DNA from: Ligustrum vulgare
Lineage: Eukaryota > Streptophyta > Magnoliopsida > Lamiales > Oleaceae
Direction of reading: 5' to 3'
Assembly (NCBI GenBank): GCA_963555705.1
Contig: OY743179.1
Location: 24,926,192 to 24,990,191 of the forward strand
DNA: 64,000 nucleotides
In this document: positions 46,242 through 58,437 of the stretch, in pieces
Layout: the number at the start of each line of letters is the position of its first letter
How positions within the stretch are numbered: the stretch's first letter is position 1
The notes under the pieces: generated by a model
Seen by the model: the letters and a program-made list of their open reading frames with translations, nothing else
Told to the model about the DNA's origin: nothing
Databases searched by the model: none
Program-made: the position numbers and the translations under genes

Positions 46242-47105
46242 TGTTGAAATGTGAAAATAGAATTACCCAAATATTAAAAAAAAATCCTTTAATTTAATAA
46301 ATAAGATCATTTAGATGTTCATGTGCATGTTATATCAAGAATAAATGATTCAAATTTATTACCAAAATTTGATGATCAATTCTTGAATTGGGTCTGAATC
46401 ACGAAATTCTAGCCTTTTGGTCTACAACTTCCAACTTTTAAGTCCAAGAATCTTATACTCCAAACCTACAAGTCTTTTATGGTATTTTCCAAAGTCAGAA
46501 TAGACCAGTGGGTGGACATCTTCGTTTAATTAAATGAGAAGCTAATTACTGGACAAGAAAACTATATTTTCTCTCTAAATTGAACACCATAGAATAATTA
46601 TTGTATTCTCTTTAGTGTAAGATCTCTAGGCACCATGTAATCTCTATTTATAGAGATGATATATTATCATTCCAATTGCAATTAGAATTTCAAGTTCAAA
46701 GAAGAGTTTTAATTAAAACTAAACTACGAGTTTTAATTAAATAAAAATCTAATTAGTCAACATTTAATTATCTATGCAGTGCTTGAACTCTATTTATAAT
46801 CACAATTAAGTCTACAAATTTCATGAAAATTGCAAATTAAGTACAAAAGCTAATTGCAATTGTGCTTCAATGCTTCTTGGAGCTACCACGGGGACCTGAT
46901 CGGACATATATTATCAAAGCTTCAATAAATGACTGTCTTATCCCTCTAATTATTCTTACTAACTTAAGAATCATTTTCTTTAACGGACCTATGAACCAAT
47001 CATAGATGTTGAAATTTAGCCGTCGTTAAACACTGAGATCAGATTTTAACCTTTCAACAAAAAATACTTAAGTAGTTACTCTACCCATTTTTCAAGGTGA
47101 GCAAA
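46242..47105 (-). mobile_element. Partial 5' LTR of the copia element
   Basis: The inner end (plus-strand TGTTGAAATG at 46242) lies two bases from the primer-binding site. A TATA box on the minus strand lies near 46650. Homology to the 3' LTR covers 46915-47105; the outer part is lost or replaced beyond 47105. Confidence 0.7.
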
Positions 47106-47539
47106 GTAGGTACCCAAGATAATCCTACTAATATGATGATCAAGTCACTCCCTGTAACCAAGTTTGAGCATTGCTTGGACTTGGTTGTTATTTGTTGCTA
47201 ATTTCCCCTTAGGGATTTTGCGAAAGAGGTGGAGAATTATCTCTTTGTATTGAAATTCGCGATAAGGTGTAGATTGTTAGAGAATGGTGACCCGAATTTC
47301 GTTTGGCCTAGTCGAAAAAGTTCGCTGTGCGACCTTTATTGTGAAACTAAATTATGGAACAAATGGGATTTCTATATTGTTATAAGTAGGAGTAATCAGG
47401 ATACAATCTCTTGTACCATCTTATTTTCGTATAGTGAACTATTCCTCCTCTGAGCGTGGGTTTTTATCCCTGTTTCCTACGTAAAATCTACGTGTTCTTT
47501 ATTTTCGTTTTCATCCTTGCATTTATATCATAAAAGATA
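47106..47539. other. Spacer with probable LTR leader fragment
   Basis: No gene is seen. Positions 47220-47510 (GTGTAGATTGTTAGAGAATGG, then GAGCGTGGGTTTTTATCCC and ACGTAAAATCTACGTGTT) have the wording of an LTR R-U5 region on the plus strand, but termini were not found. Confidence 0.4.
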
Positions 47540-48604
47540 ATGCTTCATATTTTATAATTTTTTAGTTTTCAATTGCTTGTGAGATAGAGATTTTAGAAGT
47601 GAAATTAAGAAAAAAGATTGTGAATAATCATTATTTGTAGATAAGGTGTTTGATGATGTGTTTGAGGAATGATCCAATGTTGATGTGTTTTTAAATATCA
47701 TACTCAATTTCGAAGTATCAGACTTTGATACGTCATCATTAAAAGCTTAAGTGTTATATGTTTTTTTTACTTATTCATAATGAATGGTCGGAAATATTTA
47801 TTTTACAATTGCTGGACTGTTACTTAAAGTTTATTTCACATAAATTTTCAATTGAGTTGTTGTCGTAAGAAATTAAAATGGTGTATTATTTGTTGTGGCA
47901 TTGTTAGATGTCTTTTTCTCTCTTTTAGAAAGTTTTATAATTCAAAAAATTTCGATTATACAACTAGCTTAATCTAATAGTTGATTGTTTCTTTATATTT
48001 TGTTGTATTAATGATGAAAAATTATAAGTATCATATTCTATTATTTTTCTTTGATATGCTTTGTTAAACTTTAAATATTCGAATATGCATTATTTTTAAG
48101 GAATGGACAAAACCTTGACATCTTACATTATGGAGGTAAATGGGTACAAGATAGGGTACATCGATTGTGAAGTAGTTGGGATACCAATTCGCCTTGGATG
48201 CCCATGTAGTGGGGTTAAAAGAATTATATTCTCCGTATTGGACTTGGATCCAACAAACGTAGCACTAATAATGTAGTATGAACTTAATAATAAAGGCATG
48301 CATTTGATGAAATTTATGAATAACAACTCAATTTCATTCTATTTGAAGTTGAAAAAACTGACAAGGATATTGAAAATTTTCCCATGTTAATTGATACTAC
48401 CCCAGTTTCAGATTTAATAAAATCTAAAACTTCTCAGAACATCCAACTTTAGCAATCTAATTATTATTCAACACGATGACATGCTACAATGATAACCAAT
48501 TGAAGTGATAATTCAATCACAAAAGCTAAAAAATCAATTGAAGAAATTTCTTTTGAACTGTATGAGTGCATAAGAACAGAACAAACAAGTGGATAATGAA
48601 GTAC

Positions 48605-51190
48605 AATGTAGAGTCATTAACAATTTTTGACACAATTACCAAAATAAGTTATTCCAAGATAAAGAACTGTTGAATGTGTCTATTGCAAAGTATGTTATGC
48701 GTAATATATTTCAATAGAAGTTGAGAAAATCAGACTCAAAGGATTATGTGTTGAAATGCATTGATGATAATTGTCAATGGACTTTTAAAGCATTAAAGTT
48801 GGAATAACTATTGCTAACTGCAAGAGTACGGATCACACAAGTAATAAAGTTAACTTTGAGTCCCGATATCGTACCCACAAGGATTGCATAAATTGTATTC
48901 TAGATTAAATTCCTTAACCAGAATAAGAAAATTAATTGAGAATTATTTGAATTAAACTAAACTAAGAATTAAACTAAGAAAATTGTAAAGATGTGATTTT
49001 TATAAATTAAATGAAAACAAGCGTGTCAGAATTGAAAATCCACTTTAACTCTATCATCTATATTTTGACTTAATTGTTAAATTACAATTCATTGGGTTTT
49101 AAAAATCCGCGTTCCTAATATTATTTAAGTCCTCTCTCAAGGATGCATAAAAACCTTCTTCAAAATGCCACTCGACTATATCTCTATGATGAATACAAAC
49201 ATTAGAAAATCATTTTGTTTTGTGAACACTTTTAAGGATAACACAAAGCATAGACAGTATAAGAAAATGCCACAACAGTTATACAAAAGTTGTTCAGAAA
49301 TTTGCATAATAATAAAAGTACAATATAATTACTCAAACTCATGAATTATATAAATTAAACAAAATTCAAAGCATAAAATCAAGAAATTAAAGCTTCATCA
49401 CAATTCCAATACTAAATGTTTAGCCTAGATACATGAGTGAAAATAAATTACAAGAATAATGAAAAGATATCACCCCATTCGTCTTCTTTCTTTTGCATCT
49501 TCAATCTTTCTTTGACTTCGCGTGGATCCCTCGACAATTTAACAGTAATTTGACGTGCAATATCACAACTTGGGACCCCAAATATGTGCAAGACATTAGG
49601 TATTTAGAAGTTTTCACCAAACCTAGGTCAAAGGGATGAAAAAAGCCCAATGTAAATTCATGCGGCCACGCATTGTACCAATTTCACTTATGTTGATTTG
49701 AGTTGATGTCGTGTGACCGCGCAAGTGTGAAGCGCGAGGGCGTGTGGTTCACTATCAAGTGTGCAATTTCATTTTTTTTCAATTCCTTTAAGTTGGTCTT
49801 CATCTTTTATTTGCACTTCCCGTCCTTCATCTTTTAATTGTACAATTTGGTCCCTATATTTCTTGTTTCTTCTCTTTTCTTCATTGTTCTCCTCGATTGA
49901 CTTCTTGCACTTCTTCATGTCTATAATTTAACTCCAAAAATCATCAAATTCTTCAGTATTTTATTCATTCTTATCATTTCCTCAACTTTGGGTTGTTTTC
50001 TGAAATATAAACAAACAAGAACCAAATGAGTATCGTATATTCTCAAACGAACATATAAAATCCTACTTTTGAAAAATGAATAAGTGTATAAAATGCACTT
50101 ATCAATATCGAGTATATTCAAGATATGTCACATAAAGAATGGTCACTCTTCATCGACAAGGTTCGAGTTCAACACTATCCCTCTTAATGAAGCACAAATA
50201 CACATCCCCGAAGGCAATCTGTACTCCAAAAGACATTATAAACGACATGTTAAATGACTACGGAGTATCAAAGAGCAATGAATGTTTGACACGAGATTAT
50301 TGAAGAATCTATAAAAGGCTTCCAACATACATGCATATGCTTCAATTAGCGAATCTCGGATCAAACACAAGAGTTGAGACAGATTCAAGTAACATATTCA
50401 AATATAAGTTCATGGCATTAGGAGCATCTGTTGAAGGTTCGGAGTTCTTTAATCTATGATAGTAGTTGATGAAACCCACCTAAAGGGATCTTGTAGTGGT
50501 GCATTATTCACAATGGGCACTCAAGATGTAAATAAAAATATTTTTGTACTTGGCTTTGAAGAAATGGTCCGTGAATAGGATTAAAGAAACATATTGTGAG
50601 AGGGAATGTTTGTGTAATGTTTCAGATAGGCATCTGAGCATCAAAGTAGTTTGAAAAGTATATTCAAATGTGTTGCACGGTATATGTTAAGTGCATTTTT
50701 TGAAGAGTTTGATATCAAATTTTAGAAAGAAAAAAATGGAAAGAATGTAACACAACCATTAAATGTAGCTATTAGGGCTTATACAAAAAAAGGAATTTTA
50801 ATATAAAATATCTCAGATGGATAAAATATATGGCAACATTCATGAATACTTGGTAAGTATCATATTTGAGACATAGTATCATAATATGATATTTCTTGAA
50901 AATAGGTAATGAAGATCAATGTTTTTTGATCATTGTTTTGAATGAGAAAGCAAGATATGATAAGTGGTCAAGTATATCTATAACGACTAATAAATATTTG
51001 ATCATGACATCAAACATCATCAAGTTGGTGAATGCAGCAGTAAAGGTTGCGAAGAAGAAGCTCGTCGAAGCTTTGATAGAATGCTTAAGACAGATATTGC
51101 AAAATTGATTTTCTAAAAATCGTGAAAATATAGTTGCCACATTCATAATATTGGCTGCTAAACAAGATCAATTATTGGGGGAAATGACAA
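48605..51190 (+). pseudogene. MULE transposase remnant (copy A)
   Basis: Plus-strand pieces follow the plant MULE transposase order. They are LNVSIAKYVMRNIF and YVLKCIDDNCQWTF (about 48670-48785, MuDR DNA-binding region), a solo LTR, then KHKYTSPKAICTPKDIINDM (about 50190-50260). The DDE core around VVDETHLKGSCSGALFTMGT (about 50462-50525) follows, with the first catalytic Asp kept, and then VMTSNI and LVEALIECLRQILQN (about 50995-51105). Transposase cuts and joins the element ends. Stops, frame changes and the LTR insertion inactivate it. Copy B gives the same fragments in the same order. Confidence 0.83.
48812..50104 (-). mobile_element. Solo LTR, 1.29 kb, interrupting MULE copy A
   Basis: The segment begins TGCTAACTGCAAGAG and ends CACTTATCA (TG..CA) and lies exactly where MULE homology is broken; copy B runs through without it. 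It shares the inner palindromic end (AAGTGTATAAAATGCACTT) and the CCCACAAGGATTG block with the gypsy LTR at 31712-33591, so the two belong to one family. Flanks ACTAT and ATATC do not form a clean TSD. Confidence 0.72.
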
Positions 51191-51239
51191 TAGCACCAAA
51201 AAAATGAAGGTAAATAATTTTAACTCAATACGCTTGCAT

Positions 51240-52092
51240 CATGCACATAACATATACTTGTTGCCATGGGAATGATGAATTTCCAGTTCGGACCTCCCAA
51301 ATTTGTAAATCTTATAACATAAAATATGTATCATAATTTGAAACTTAAAAAAGATAACAATGACCAAAAGTATCATGCTATGAAACTTAAAAAAATATGA
51401 ATGACTAAAACAATCAGAAAAATACAAGTTTTTATCTCTAATACCATCTTTGTACCATACTAAAAAATCCTAAAATCATTTTTAGGTGGCGGTAACATTT
51501 CATCTTTGAAAGTAGATGAACCCTTGAAAACTTCGATGGGTACAAATGTGTAGTCATACTCAAAATAAATAAATAAAATAAAACATTGAACTCCCCAACA
51601 TTATCTTTGACAACTTTAGATGGAGTGGACAATAATCACTTATTCTAGAATCTTCAAATTTGTCATCTTCAATTTTAGCACCAAGAGTTTCACTTTTTTT
51701 TTTTACTTGTGGCTTAGGCAGTGAATTTTCTAGCTGGAAAAAGATGGCATATCAAGACCGACATTTAACATTTCACTAATTAAATCTAATTAGTAATTCC
51801 TTATTTTTATCCTCAGTCACAAAATTAACAAGATCCACTCCATCATTTCAACCATCAATTTCATTCAATACTTTGTTCTCTTTGTTTGGAACTTCATCAC
51901 ACACATTCTTAAGATCTCCATCATTCTTATCGTACGCATTCTTACTATTATTGTTGATCAAAATTAGTTGCAAGCACTTTAATTTAGAACAATAAAATTT
52001 CAGAAAAGAAAAACTTATCGATCGAGACTCGTGACAGCACGATGTCCTAAAGTGAAATTGCCCGCCGTAATTTACTGCGACCTCTTTAGACA
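51240..52092 (-). pseudogene. Unidentified minus-strand coding remnants next to MULE A
   Basis: The minus strand has SDCFSHSYFFKFHSMILLVI (about 51410-51350) and, further up, KNAYDKNDGDLKN and CDEVPNKENKVLNEIDG (about 51940-51850). The same pieces occur on the plus strand of the other arm (55504-56422), in better-preserved form. The composition is acidic and polar (Asp/Lys/Asn). They are transcribed opposite to the transposase. I do not recognise the family. Many plant MULEs carry a second gene, but I see no catalytic motif to support one. The region 51952-52092 overlaps the inserted copia LTR. Confidence 0.4.
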
Positions 52093-53967
52093 ATCACTCC
52101 CAGGATACAACGATCGAATCACTATGTGCAGCAATCACAAATGATTTCAGAACTCTCAAGGTTACTCCAGAATAACTTATAGAAATAGTAGATGAACAAG
52201 AAAAGAAGAAATGACTTGAATATGTTCCCGTGTATTTTTTTCTGAAACAATACCTTGAATTTATAGAGAAATATAACCATAACTTCCACAAGGATTAATG
52301 AAGAAAAAACTGAAAATTTATGTTTCATTATTCCATAAGAAATTGCCTCAACAGTCAGAAATAAAATTAATTCTGAAATGATTAAAAAAAAATTATTTTT
52401 AATCAAAGAAGTCCAATGCCCAAGGCCCCAAGGCCCTATCAAAGACTTTTTAAATATGCGCGTGAAATGTGAATCGAACCATCGACCTCCCATGTAAATT
52501 CCACATTTTCCACCACTTGGGCACTTTACTTAATTTATTGATTTCTTTCAATTAATATATATAATATATAACAATCCCCCACATGAAAGAAATAAGATAA
52601 TTATAAATATTATTCTGGAGTAAGGAAGAAATCATGCAGGCTTAGGTGTCTTTCGACTTGAACCTTGGCTTTGTATATTCTATCGAGTTTGCTAATTGTA
52701 GAGTGAATTATAAACTCATCAATTATAATTGCAAACTTGGACAATAGAAGACACACATAATTTCTAAGACAATCATTGAGTTCTTGCGGTTGTGTTCATT
52801 TCGGCCATGAACTTTTCCCAGTTTCTTTGAGTGCTCTAGAAAATTAGCCTTAATTATCATAGGAAGCGGCCCACTTCCACACTCAAATAGGTGCTTCTAT
52901 CAAGAGTGTACTGTATCTAAACACCCCACTGATAACAGCTATAGTAAGCATTAAGAGCATTAGCTCATCCTCTAACCAATACAGTTGGTACTACAACATC
53001 ATAGGGAGGGGTTTAGAATAAATCCAATGTAGTACCCCCACAGATCACTCCAATAACTTTGTTGTCCCATTGAACCTTGTCCATGGGATCTCCATTCGCA
53101 AGGTTGGGTTTCCGTTATAGACGATCTATTTTCTAATAGGATTTAGCCCCATCCCCCTCGATGTTTTCTGAATTAGCTCTCTAGCTAATCCTTTGGTTAA
53201 CGGGTCAGCAATATTATCACTTGACTTTACATAGTCAATAGCTATAACCCCATCCTTAAGCAGCTGACGCACAGTATTGTGCCTCCTACGGATATGTCTA
53301 GACTTTCCATTGTAGGATGAATTTTGAGCTCTCGAAATAGCTGCTTGACTGTCACAATGAACAGAAATAGCTGGAAGTGGTTTTGACCACAAAGGAACAT
53401 CCACAAGGAAATTCCTTAACCATTCAGCCTCCTCACCTGCTTTGTCTAAAGCTATGAATTCAGACTCCATAGTAGATCTCGCAATGCAGGTTTGCTTTGT
53501 GGATTTCCATGATACGGCACCGCCAGCCAAAGTGAAAACATATCCACTCGTAGATTTGGTTTCATTCGTATCCGAAATCCAATTAGCATCACAATATCCC
53601 TCTAGTACAGCAGGGAATTTGGTATAATGAATTCCCCAATCTAGAGTGTATCTCAAATACCTCAGTACACGAATAAGAGCCTCCCAATGTTCACCATTAG
53701 GATTACTAGTATACCTGCTTAGTCTACTCACCGCATATGCAATATCAGGTCTTGTGCAGTTCATGAGATACATAAGACTACCAATCACTCTAGCATAATC
53801 TAACGCAGAAACACTAGGACCTGAGTGTTTTCTTAAAGACTTTTTAAATATGCGCGTGAAATGTGAATCGAACCACCGACCTCCCATGTAAATTCCACAT
53901 TTTCCACCACTTGGGCACTTTACTTAATTTATTGATTTCTTTCAATTAATATATATAATATATAACA
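51952..53967 (-). mobile_element. Deleted copia retrotransposon, TSD ATTAT
   Basis: The element is flanked by ATTAT (51947-51951 and 53968-53972). The 3' LTR is complete, 622 bp (52573-51952 on the minus strand), preceded by the polypurine tract GTGGGGGAT. At the other end only the first 133 bp of the 5' LTR remain (53967-53835), and they are joined directly to the end of pol. The rest of the 5' LTR, the primer site, gag, protease, integrase and most of RT are gone. The two LTR starts are nearly identical, so the element is young compared with its surroundings. Confidence 0.92.
53126..53887 (-). pseudogene. Copia RNase H with LTR-derived N-terminus
   Basis: This is an open frame of 253 residues. 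Residues 1-18 ([18 protein letters not shown]) are encoded by the LTR itself; the same residues start a frame in the 3' LTR (52493 downward). From residue 19 the frame is copia pol: [37 protein letters not shown], then the RNase H domain. The RNase H active-site residues are visible in [18 protein letters not shown] and VHCDSQAAI, and [13 protein letters not shown] lies near the end. RNase H removes the RNA strand during reverse transcription. The frame is intact but lacks RT, so it is a relic of a deletion and not a working polyprotein. Confidence 0.9.
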
Positions 53968-54324
53968 ATTATAACTTTCATTCAACACTTTATCCTCATT
54001 CCTTATAATTCCATTAGGTACATTAAACTATGCACCTGATTATTATCCCCACATTCCTCCTACTATCAAAATCATCAATAAACTTTGAAAGCATTCTACA
54101 AAAATCCTCTCATAAACCATCTATTTGACAAAGAAAATCATTTTTTCAATCAATCTATTGAGAAGAATTTTCTTCATGTTTTAACATAATATATAAAAGA
54201 CGTTCCTCAATTTATTTAATAGAAGATGCTTGATATAGATGGGTATCTAATGGGTAATTTCTATATAATTAAACATATGTGACTTTTGTTTTTTCCTCAT
54301 CAATTAGTTCAAACAGTTCAATTC

Positions 54325-54490
54325 AGCTCCTGTTTGGTGGGGATTAAAATCAAATCTTTAGTAAATTTTGATAGAAATTGATAAAATGTGTGGTTAAAAA
54401 ATTGTGGTCTTATGAAATGTGTGGTTCAAATTAACTTTTAACGTTAACTCAGATCAAAATCTAGATTTTAATTGATACCAAACAGGGGCT
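54325..54490. mobile_element. MITE, about 166 bp
   Basis: The ends AGCTCCTGTTTGGTGGGGAT and the inverse AGCCCCTGTTTGGTATCAAT are inverted repeats, with TTAAAATC/GATTTTAA continuing the pairing. CAATT lies close outside each end, but no exact TSD is claimed. Confidence 0.7.
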
Positions 54491-54494
54491 CAAT

Positions 54495-54497
<3 letters not shown>

Positions 54498-54588
<91 letters not shown>
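54498..54588 (+). repeat. (AAT)n then (AAG)n microsatellite
   Basis: About 20 AAT units are followed by about 9 AAG units, starting within 10 bases of the MITE end at 54490. Confidence 0.96.
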
Positions 54589-54590
<2 letters not shown>

Positions 54591-55230
54591 TATCGACATA
54601 TAAGTGACTAAAAGCAATTAAGAAAAAATATTTACAACAGGGCCATAAAAAATTGCCTTCTTAAATTGAGTAGACATGATACGCTTATCAAATTTCTAAT
54701 TTAACATTCGAAGATATGACGTTTTCACTCTCTTACAAACATGTTCATCTAAAGACGGTATACTTTCATATGCTCAGATCTAAAAAACTAATGAAACCCC
54801 ATTTAACCTATTCAAATAGGATGCAATTTTTAGTTTGAAAATTCGAGAGACATATAATGTCTGCTCAATTTGAGAAGGCTGTTGTTTATGGCCTGTCGTA
54901 AGTATTTCTTCTTAATTGATTTTGTTTATTTACTTATATGTCAATAATTCAACATTCTTGGTATTTTTCAAACTGAATTAAATGTAATTGAATCAACTGC
55001 ATAGAAGGAAAAACAACAACCATATACATTTGGATTATTTAGCAATTATTCAGTAGAAACCCATCCATGTCAACCATCTTCATCACATCATACTCTATTG
55101 TCACCTGAAGAAAAAGGCAAAGAAAAGGAGGTATATTGCATTGTTTCTTCTCAATATTAGCTTATGTTATCTTTATCATATTTAATATAGATTTTATTTT
55201 GACATTATATGGAAGCTTTCATTCTATTAA

Positions 55231-55407
55231 GCCCCTGTTTGGCCCCCATTTTTTGTAAACCAAATTTATTTAATACTCAAATCTCAATCATCTATTTTAG
55301 TCAAACCTACCATTTTTTACTTTTCAAATATTTTTTGACCACACATCCTCCCAAAAATACTATTACAAACCATAATTTTTCCCAAGTAATGGGTCTCAAA
55401 CAAGGGC
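55231..55407. mobile_element. Tourist-like MITE, 177 bp, TSD TAA
   Basis: The ends GCCCCTGTTTGGCCCCCATT and the inverse GCCCTTGTTTGAGACCCATT are inverted repeats, flanked by TAA (55228-55230 and 55408-55410). It is the same family as 11310-11482. Copy A has the uninterrupted site (inverse reading TTCTATTAAATAAATTGAGG near 54200). Confidence 0.87.
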
Positions 55408-55503
55408 TAAAGAAATCGAGGACCATCTTTTATATATTAAATTAAAACATGAATATATTTCTTCTCAACGAATTGATTTGAAAAATGGTTTTTTTTTCGT
55501 AAA

Positions 55504-56422
55504 ATGGTTAGTTTATATGAGAATTTTCGTGGGATGCTTTCAAAGTTTATTGATGATTTTGATAATAGGAAGAATGTAAGGGGTAAGAATCATGAGGATC
55601 TTTATAATGTACATGATGAAATTCTAAGGAACAAGGACAACTTGTTGAATGAAAGTTATAATAGTAAGAATGAGGATGATAAGAATGATGGAAATCTTAA
55701 GAATTTGTGATGAGATTTCAAGCAAAGACGATAAAATATTGAAAGAAACTAATGATTATAATGAAGGAGTGGGTCATGTTAAGGCTATGACGAGGTATAA
55801 CAGTAAGGAATTAGATTCAATTAGTGAAATGTTATATGTCGATCTTGATATGTCTTCTTTTACCCAAGTAGAAGATTCATAGCCCTTACCACAAGCCAGT
55901 AAAAAGTTAACCTCTTGGTGCTAAAATTGAAGATGACAAATCTAAAGATTCTATAATTGTTGATTCTTGTTCAACTCCATCTAAAGCTATCAAAAATCAT
56001 GATGGGGAGGTAAACTTCTTAAATTTATTGTGTACAAATTATACATTTTCAAAAGATTTATTCATTGCTTTTATTTTATTTTATTTTATTTTTAAAGTGA
56101 GTGATCCCATTGATGTTGATTATAGTCCATCTAAACTTTTACCACCTCTTGATGGTGATTTTATTTATTTTTTAGAATGGTACAAAAGAAGGCCGAGAAA
56201 GAAAAAAAAAATTATGTTTTCTGATTGCTTTAGTTATTGATATATTTTTTGAAGTTTTATAGGATTATACTTTTGGTCATAGTTATATTTTTTAAGTTTT
56301 GGAATATGATGCCTATTTCATGTGGATTTACAAATTTGGGAGGCTTTAACTTGAAATTCATCTTTCCCATGACAACAAGTATATGTTATGTGCATGATGC
56401 AAGAGTATTAAGTTACAACTAA
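55504..56422 (+). pseudogene. Unidentified acidic coding remnants next to MULE B
   Basis: Plus-strand frames encode MVSLYENFRGMLSKFIDDFD and a long Asp/Asn/Lys-rich stretch (NEDDKNDGNLKNL). After a frame change comes MTRYNSKELDSISEMLYVDL, and later SPSKLLPPLDGDFIYFLEWY. The AGG or GT boundaries near 56005 and 56095 may be old splice sites. The same pieces occur inversely in copy A. The protein is not recognised. It is charged and has no signal peptide or membrane segment that I can see. Confidence 0.4.
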
Positions 56423-56449
56423 ATTTATTTATCTTCATTTTTGTCGACT

Positions 56450-58360
56450 CTATTGTCCTTTCCCTCAATAATTCCTCTTTTTTAGTAGCCAATATTGTGA
56501 ATGTAGCCATTGAATTTTCGCGATTCTTAAAAAACCAATTTCACATCACTTGTCCTAAGCATTCTATCAAAGTTTCTACGGGCTTTTTTTTTTTTATGCC
56601 TTTACTACTGCATTCACTAACTTGACGATGTTTTGATGTTATGATTGAATATCTATTAATCATCATATATGTCATTGACCACTTATCATATCCCATTTTC
56701 TTGTGCAAAATGATGATAAAAAATATAAATTTTATTATCTGTTTCCAGAAGGTATCATATTATGATATTATATGATACTTACGGAGTGTTCATATGTCAT
56801 CGTATATTTTATTCATTTGAGAAAATTGATACCCAAATTCCTTTTCCATGTTGGCCCCAGTAGCTGCATTGAATGGTTATGCTATATTCTTTGCATTTTT
56901 TCCAAGATTTGATTTCTAATCCTTCAAAAAATGCACTGAACATGCACTATGCAAAACATTCCTATATCACATTTCTACTGCTACTTTGATTCTTGGATAT
57001 CTATCTTAAAAAATACACGAATCTTCCCTCTTACCATATTTTTCCTTAATCCTATTCACGAACCATTATTTTTCTAGTCGCCTATCCCAAAGCCAAGTAC
57101 AAAAATGATGTTATTAGCATCTTGAGTACCATCATAAGATCCTTTTAGGTGGGTTACATCAACTACTATCGCAGACCTACAGGACTCCCAATCTTTTACT
57201 AATTCCCCCAATGCTATGAAAAAAAAAATCTCAATCTATAGATTGAATATGTCACAATTCTTGTGCTGGATCTGGAATTTGCTAATTGTAGAATATGCAA
57301 GTATGATGAAATCTTTGATATGATTCTCCACGATCTCCTATCAACAATCGTTCTCAGGGTCTCTTAAGATTTTTTTTAGCTCATTGACACTCCGTAGTCA
57401 TTTAACATGTTGTTCATAATGTCTTTTGGAGTATAAATTATCTTCGTGGATGTGTATTTGTGCTTAATGAAGAGGGTTACTATTGAACATAAAGCTTGTC
57501 GATGATTTCCCATAATGGCATTGCATTTGCATGTGTGATCATTCTTTCTATAATGTATTTTGAACTTGTTTGTTTTTCCAACCTTTGAAGCGTTGAAAGT
57601 CAATTGATGATTATCATCAATGCATTTCAACACAAATTCCTTCGAGTGTATTTTATTTTATTTTTTTACCATGAACTGAAACGTATTATGCATATCATAC
57701 TTTTCAATAGACACATCCAATAGTTCTTTATTTTGAAATAGATGATTTTTGATAATTTGTGTCAGACAACTGTTTCTAACACTAAAATAGATTATACTTC
57801 ATTTTTAACTTCGTCAATAACTTGTTTATTATGTTATATACACTCATACACTTTAGAAGCAATTTCTTCAATTAGTTTTTGAGCTTTTATGATTGAATTC
57901 TCACTTTCAACTAGTTTTAGTTGTAGCCGTCATAATGTTGAACTATATCAGACTTCTAAAGTTGGATCTTTGAGAATTATCAAATGTGGTACTTTCTAAA
58001 ATTGGGATAGTATCAATTAACAAGGGAAAGCTCCCAATGTCCTTGTCGATTTTCTTTAGCTCAAAATAGAATGAAATTGAGTTATTATTCATAAATATCA
58101 CCAACGGCATGCCTTCTTTAGTTCACACTGGTGATACGTTTGTTTGGTCCAAGTCCAATGCAATATAATGTTTTAAATTCCACTATATGTGCAACCAAGT
58201 GAACCAATATCCCAACTATTTCGTTATCAATATAGTTTTTGTCTTGCATCCATACCTCTCCATGATGTAAGGTGACAAGAGTTGTGTCAATTCTTTCAAA
58301 AATTAGTACATATTAGAATATTTGAAGTTTAAAAAAACATATCAAATAAAATTAATAGAA
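56450..58360 (-). pseudogene. MULE transposase remnant (copy B)
   Basis: The minus strand reads FVLKCIDDNHQLTFNASKVG, KFKIHYRKNDHTCKCNAIMG, NHRQALCSIVTLFIKHKYTS and IYTPKDIMNNMLNDYGVSMS (about 57640-57376). This is the MuDR-type DNA-binding region followed by the start of the catalytic part, here uninterrupted, unlike in copy A. Further on, VETLIEC and NWFFKNREN (about 56600-56510) match the C-terminal part of copy A. The DDE segment between is degraded or deleted. Stops are present throughout the remainder. Confidence 0.83.
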
Positions 58361-58437
58361 TATGATACTTAAAATTTTTTCAGCGTTGCATAATCGAGAA
58401 ATTCTGAATATGATACTTTTTAATGAGAAATAATATA

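Larger units (their letters stand above)
37912..47105 (-). mobile_element. Old copia retrotransposon, split by a solo LTR
   Basis: The minus-strand order is 5' LTR part (47105-46242), primer-binding site for initiator tRNA-Met (inverse of GCTCTGATACCA at 46228-46239), decayed gag, gag-pre-integrase/integrase (44120-42924), RT/RNase H (40064-38660), polypurine-like AAGTGGGAATTTATTGGG (near 38665-38650), then a 3' LTR part down to about 37912. Positions 37912-38080 and 46915-47105 are matching LTR segments (both contain TTTAGCCRTCGTTAAACAC). The 5' LTR has a TATA box on the minus strand (near 46650). Each LTR is truncated at its outer side, so no TSD is visible. All frames are broken. Confidence 0.82.
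47540..54290 (+). mobile_element. MULE-derived copy A of an inverted pair
   Basis: This copy pairs, in inverse orientation, with 55140-59730. It contains a MULE transposase remnant on the plus strand (about 48100-51200) and opposite-strand open frames at 51240-52090 and 53970-54240. A solo LTR (48812-50104) and a deleted copia element (51952-53967) are inserted; without them the copy is about 3.44 kb, close to the about 3.5 kb of copy B after its own insertions are removed. MULE ends were not located, so the duplicated unit may include flanking DNA. Confidence 0.75.
54291..55139. other. Spacer between the inverted MULE copies
   Basis: It holds a MITE (54325-54490), a trinucleotide microsatellite (54498-54588) and AT-rich sequence without a gene. 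Confidence 0.6.
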
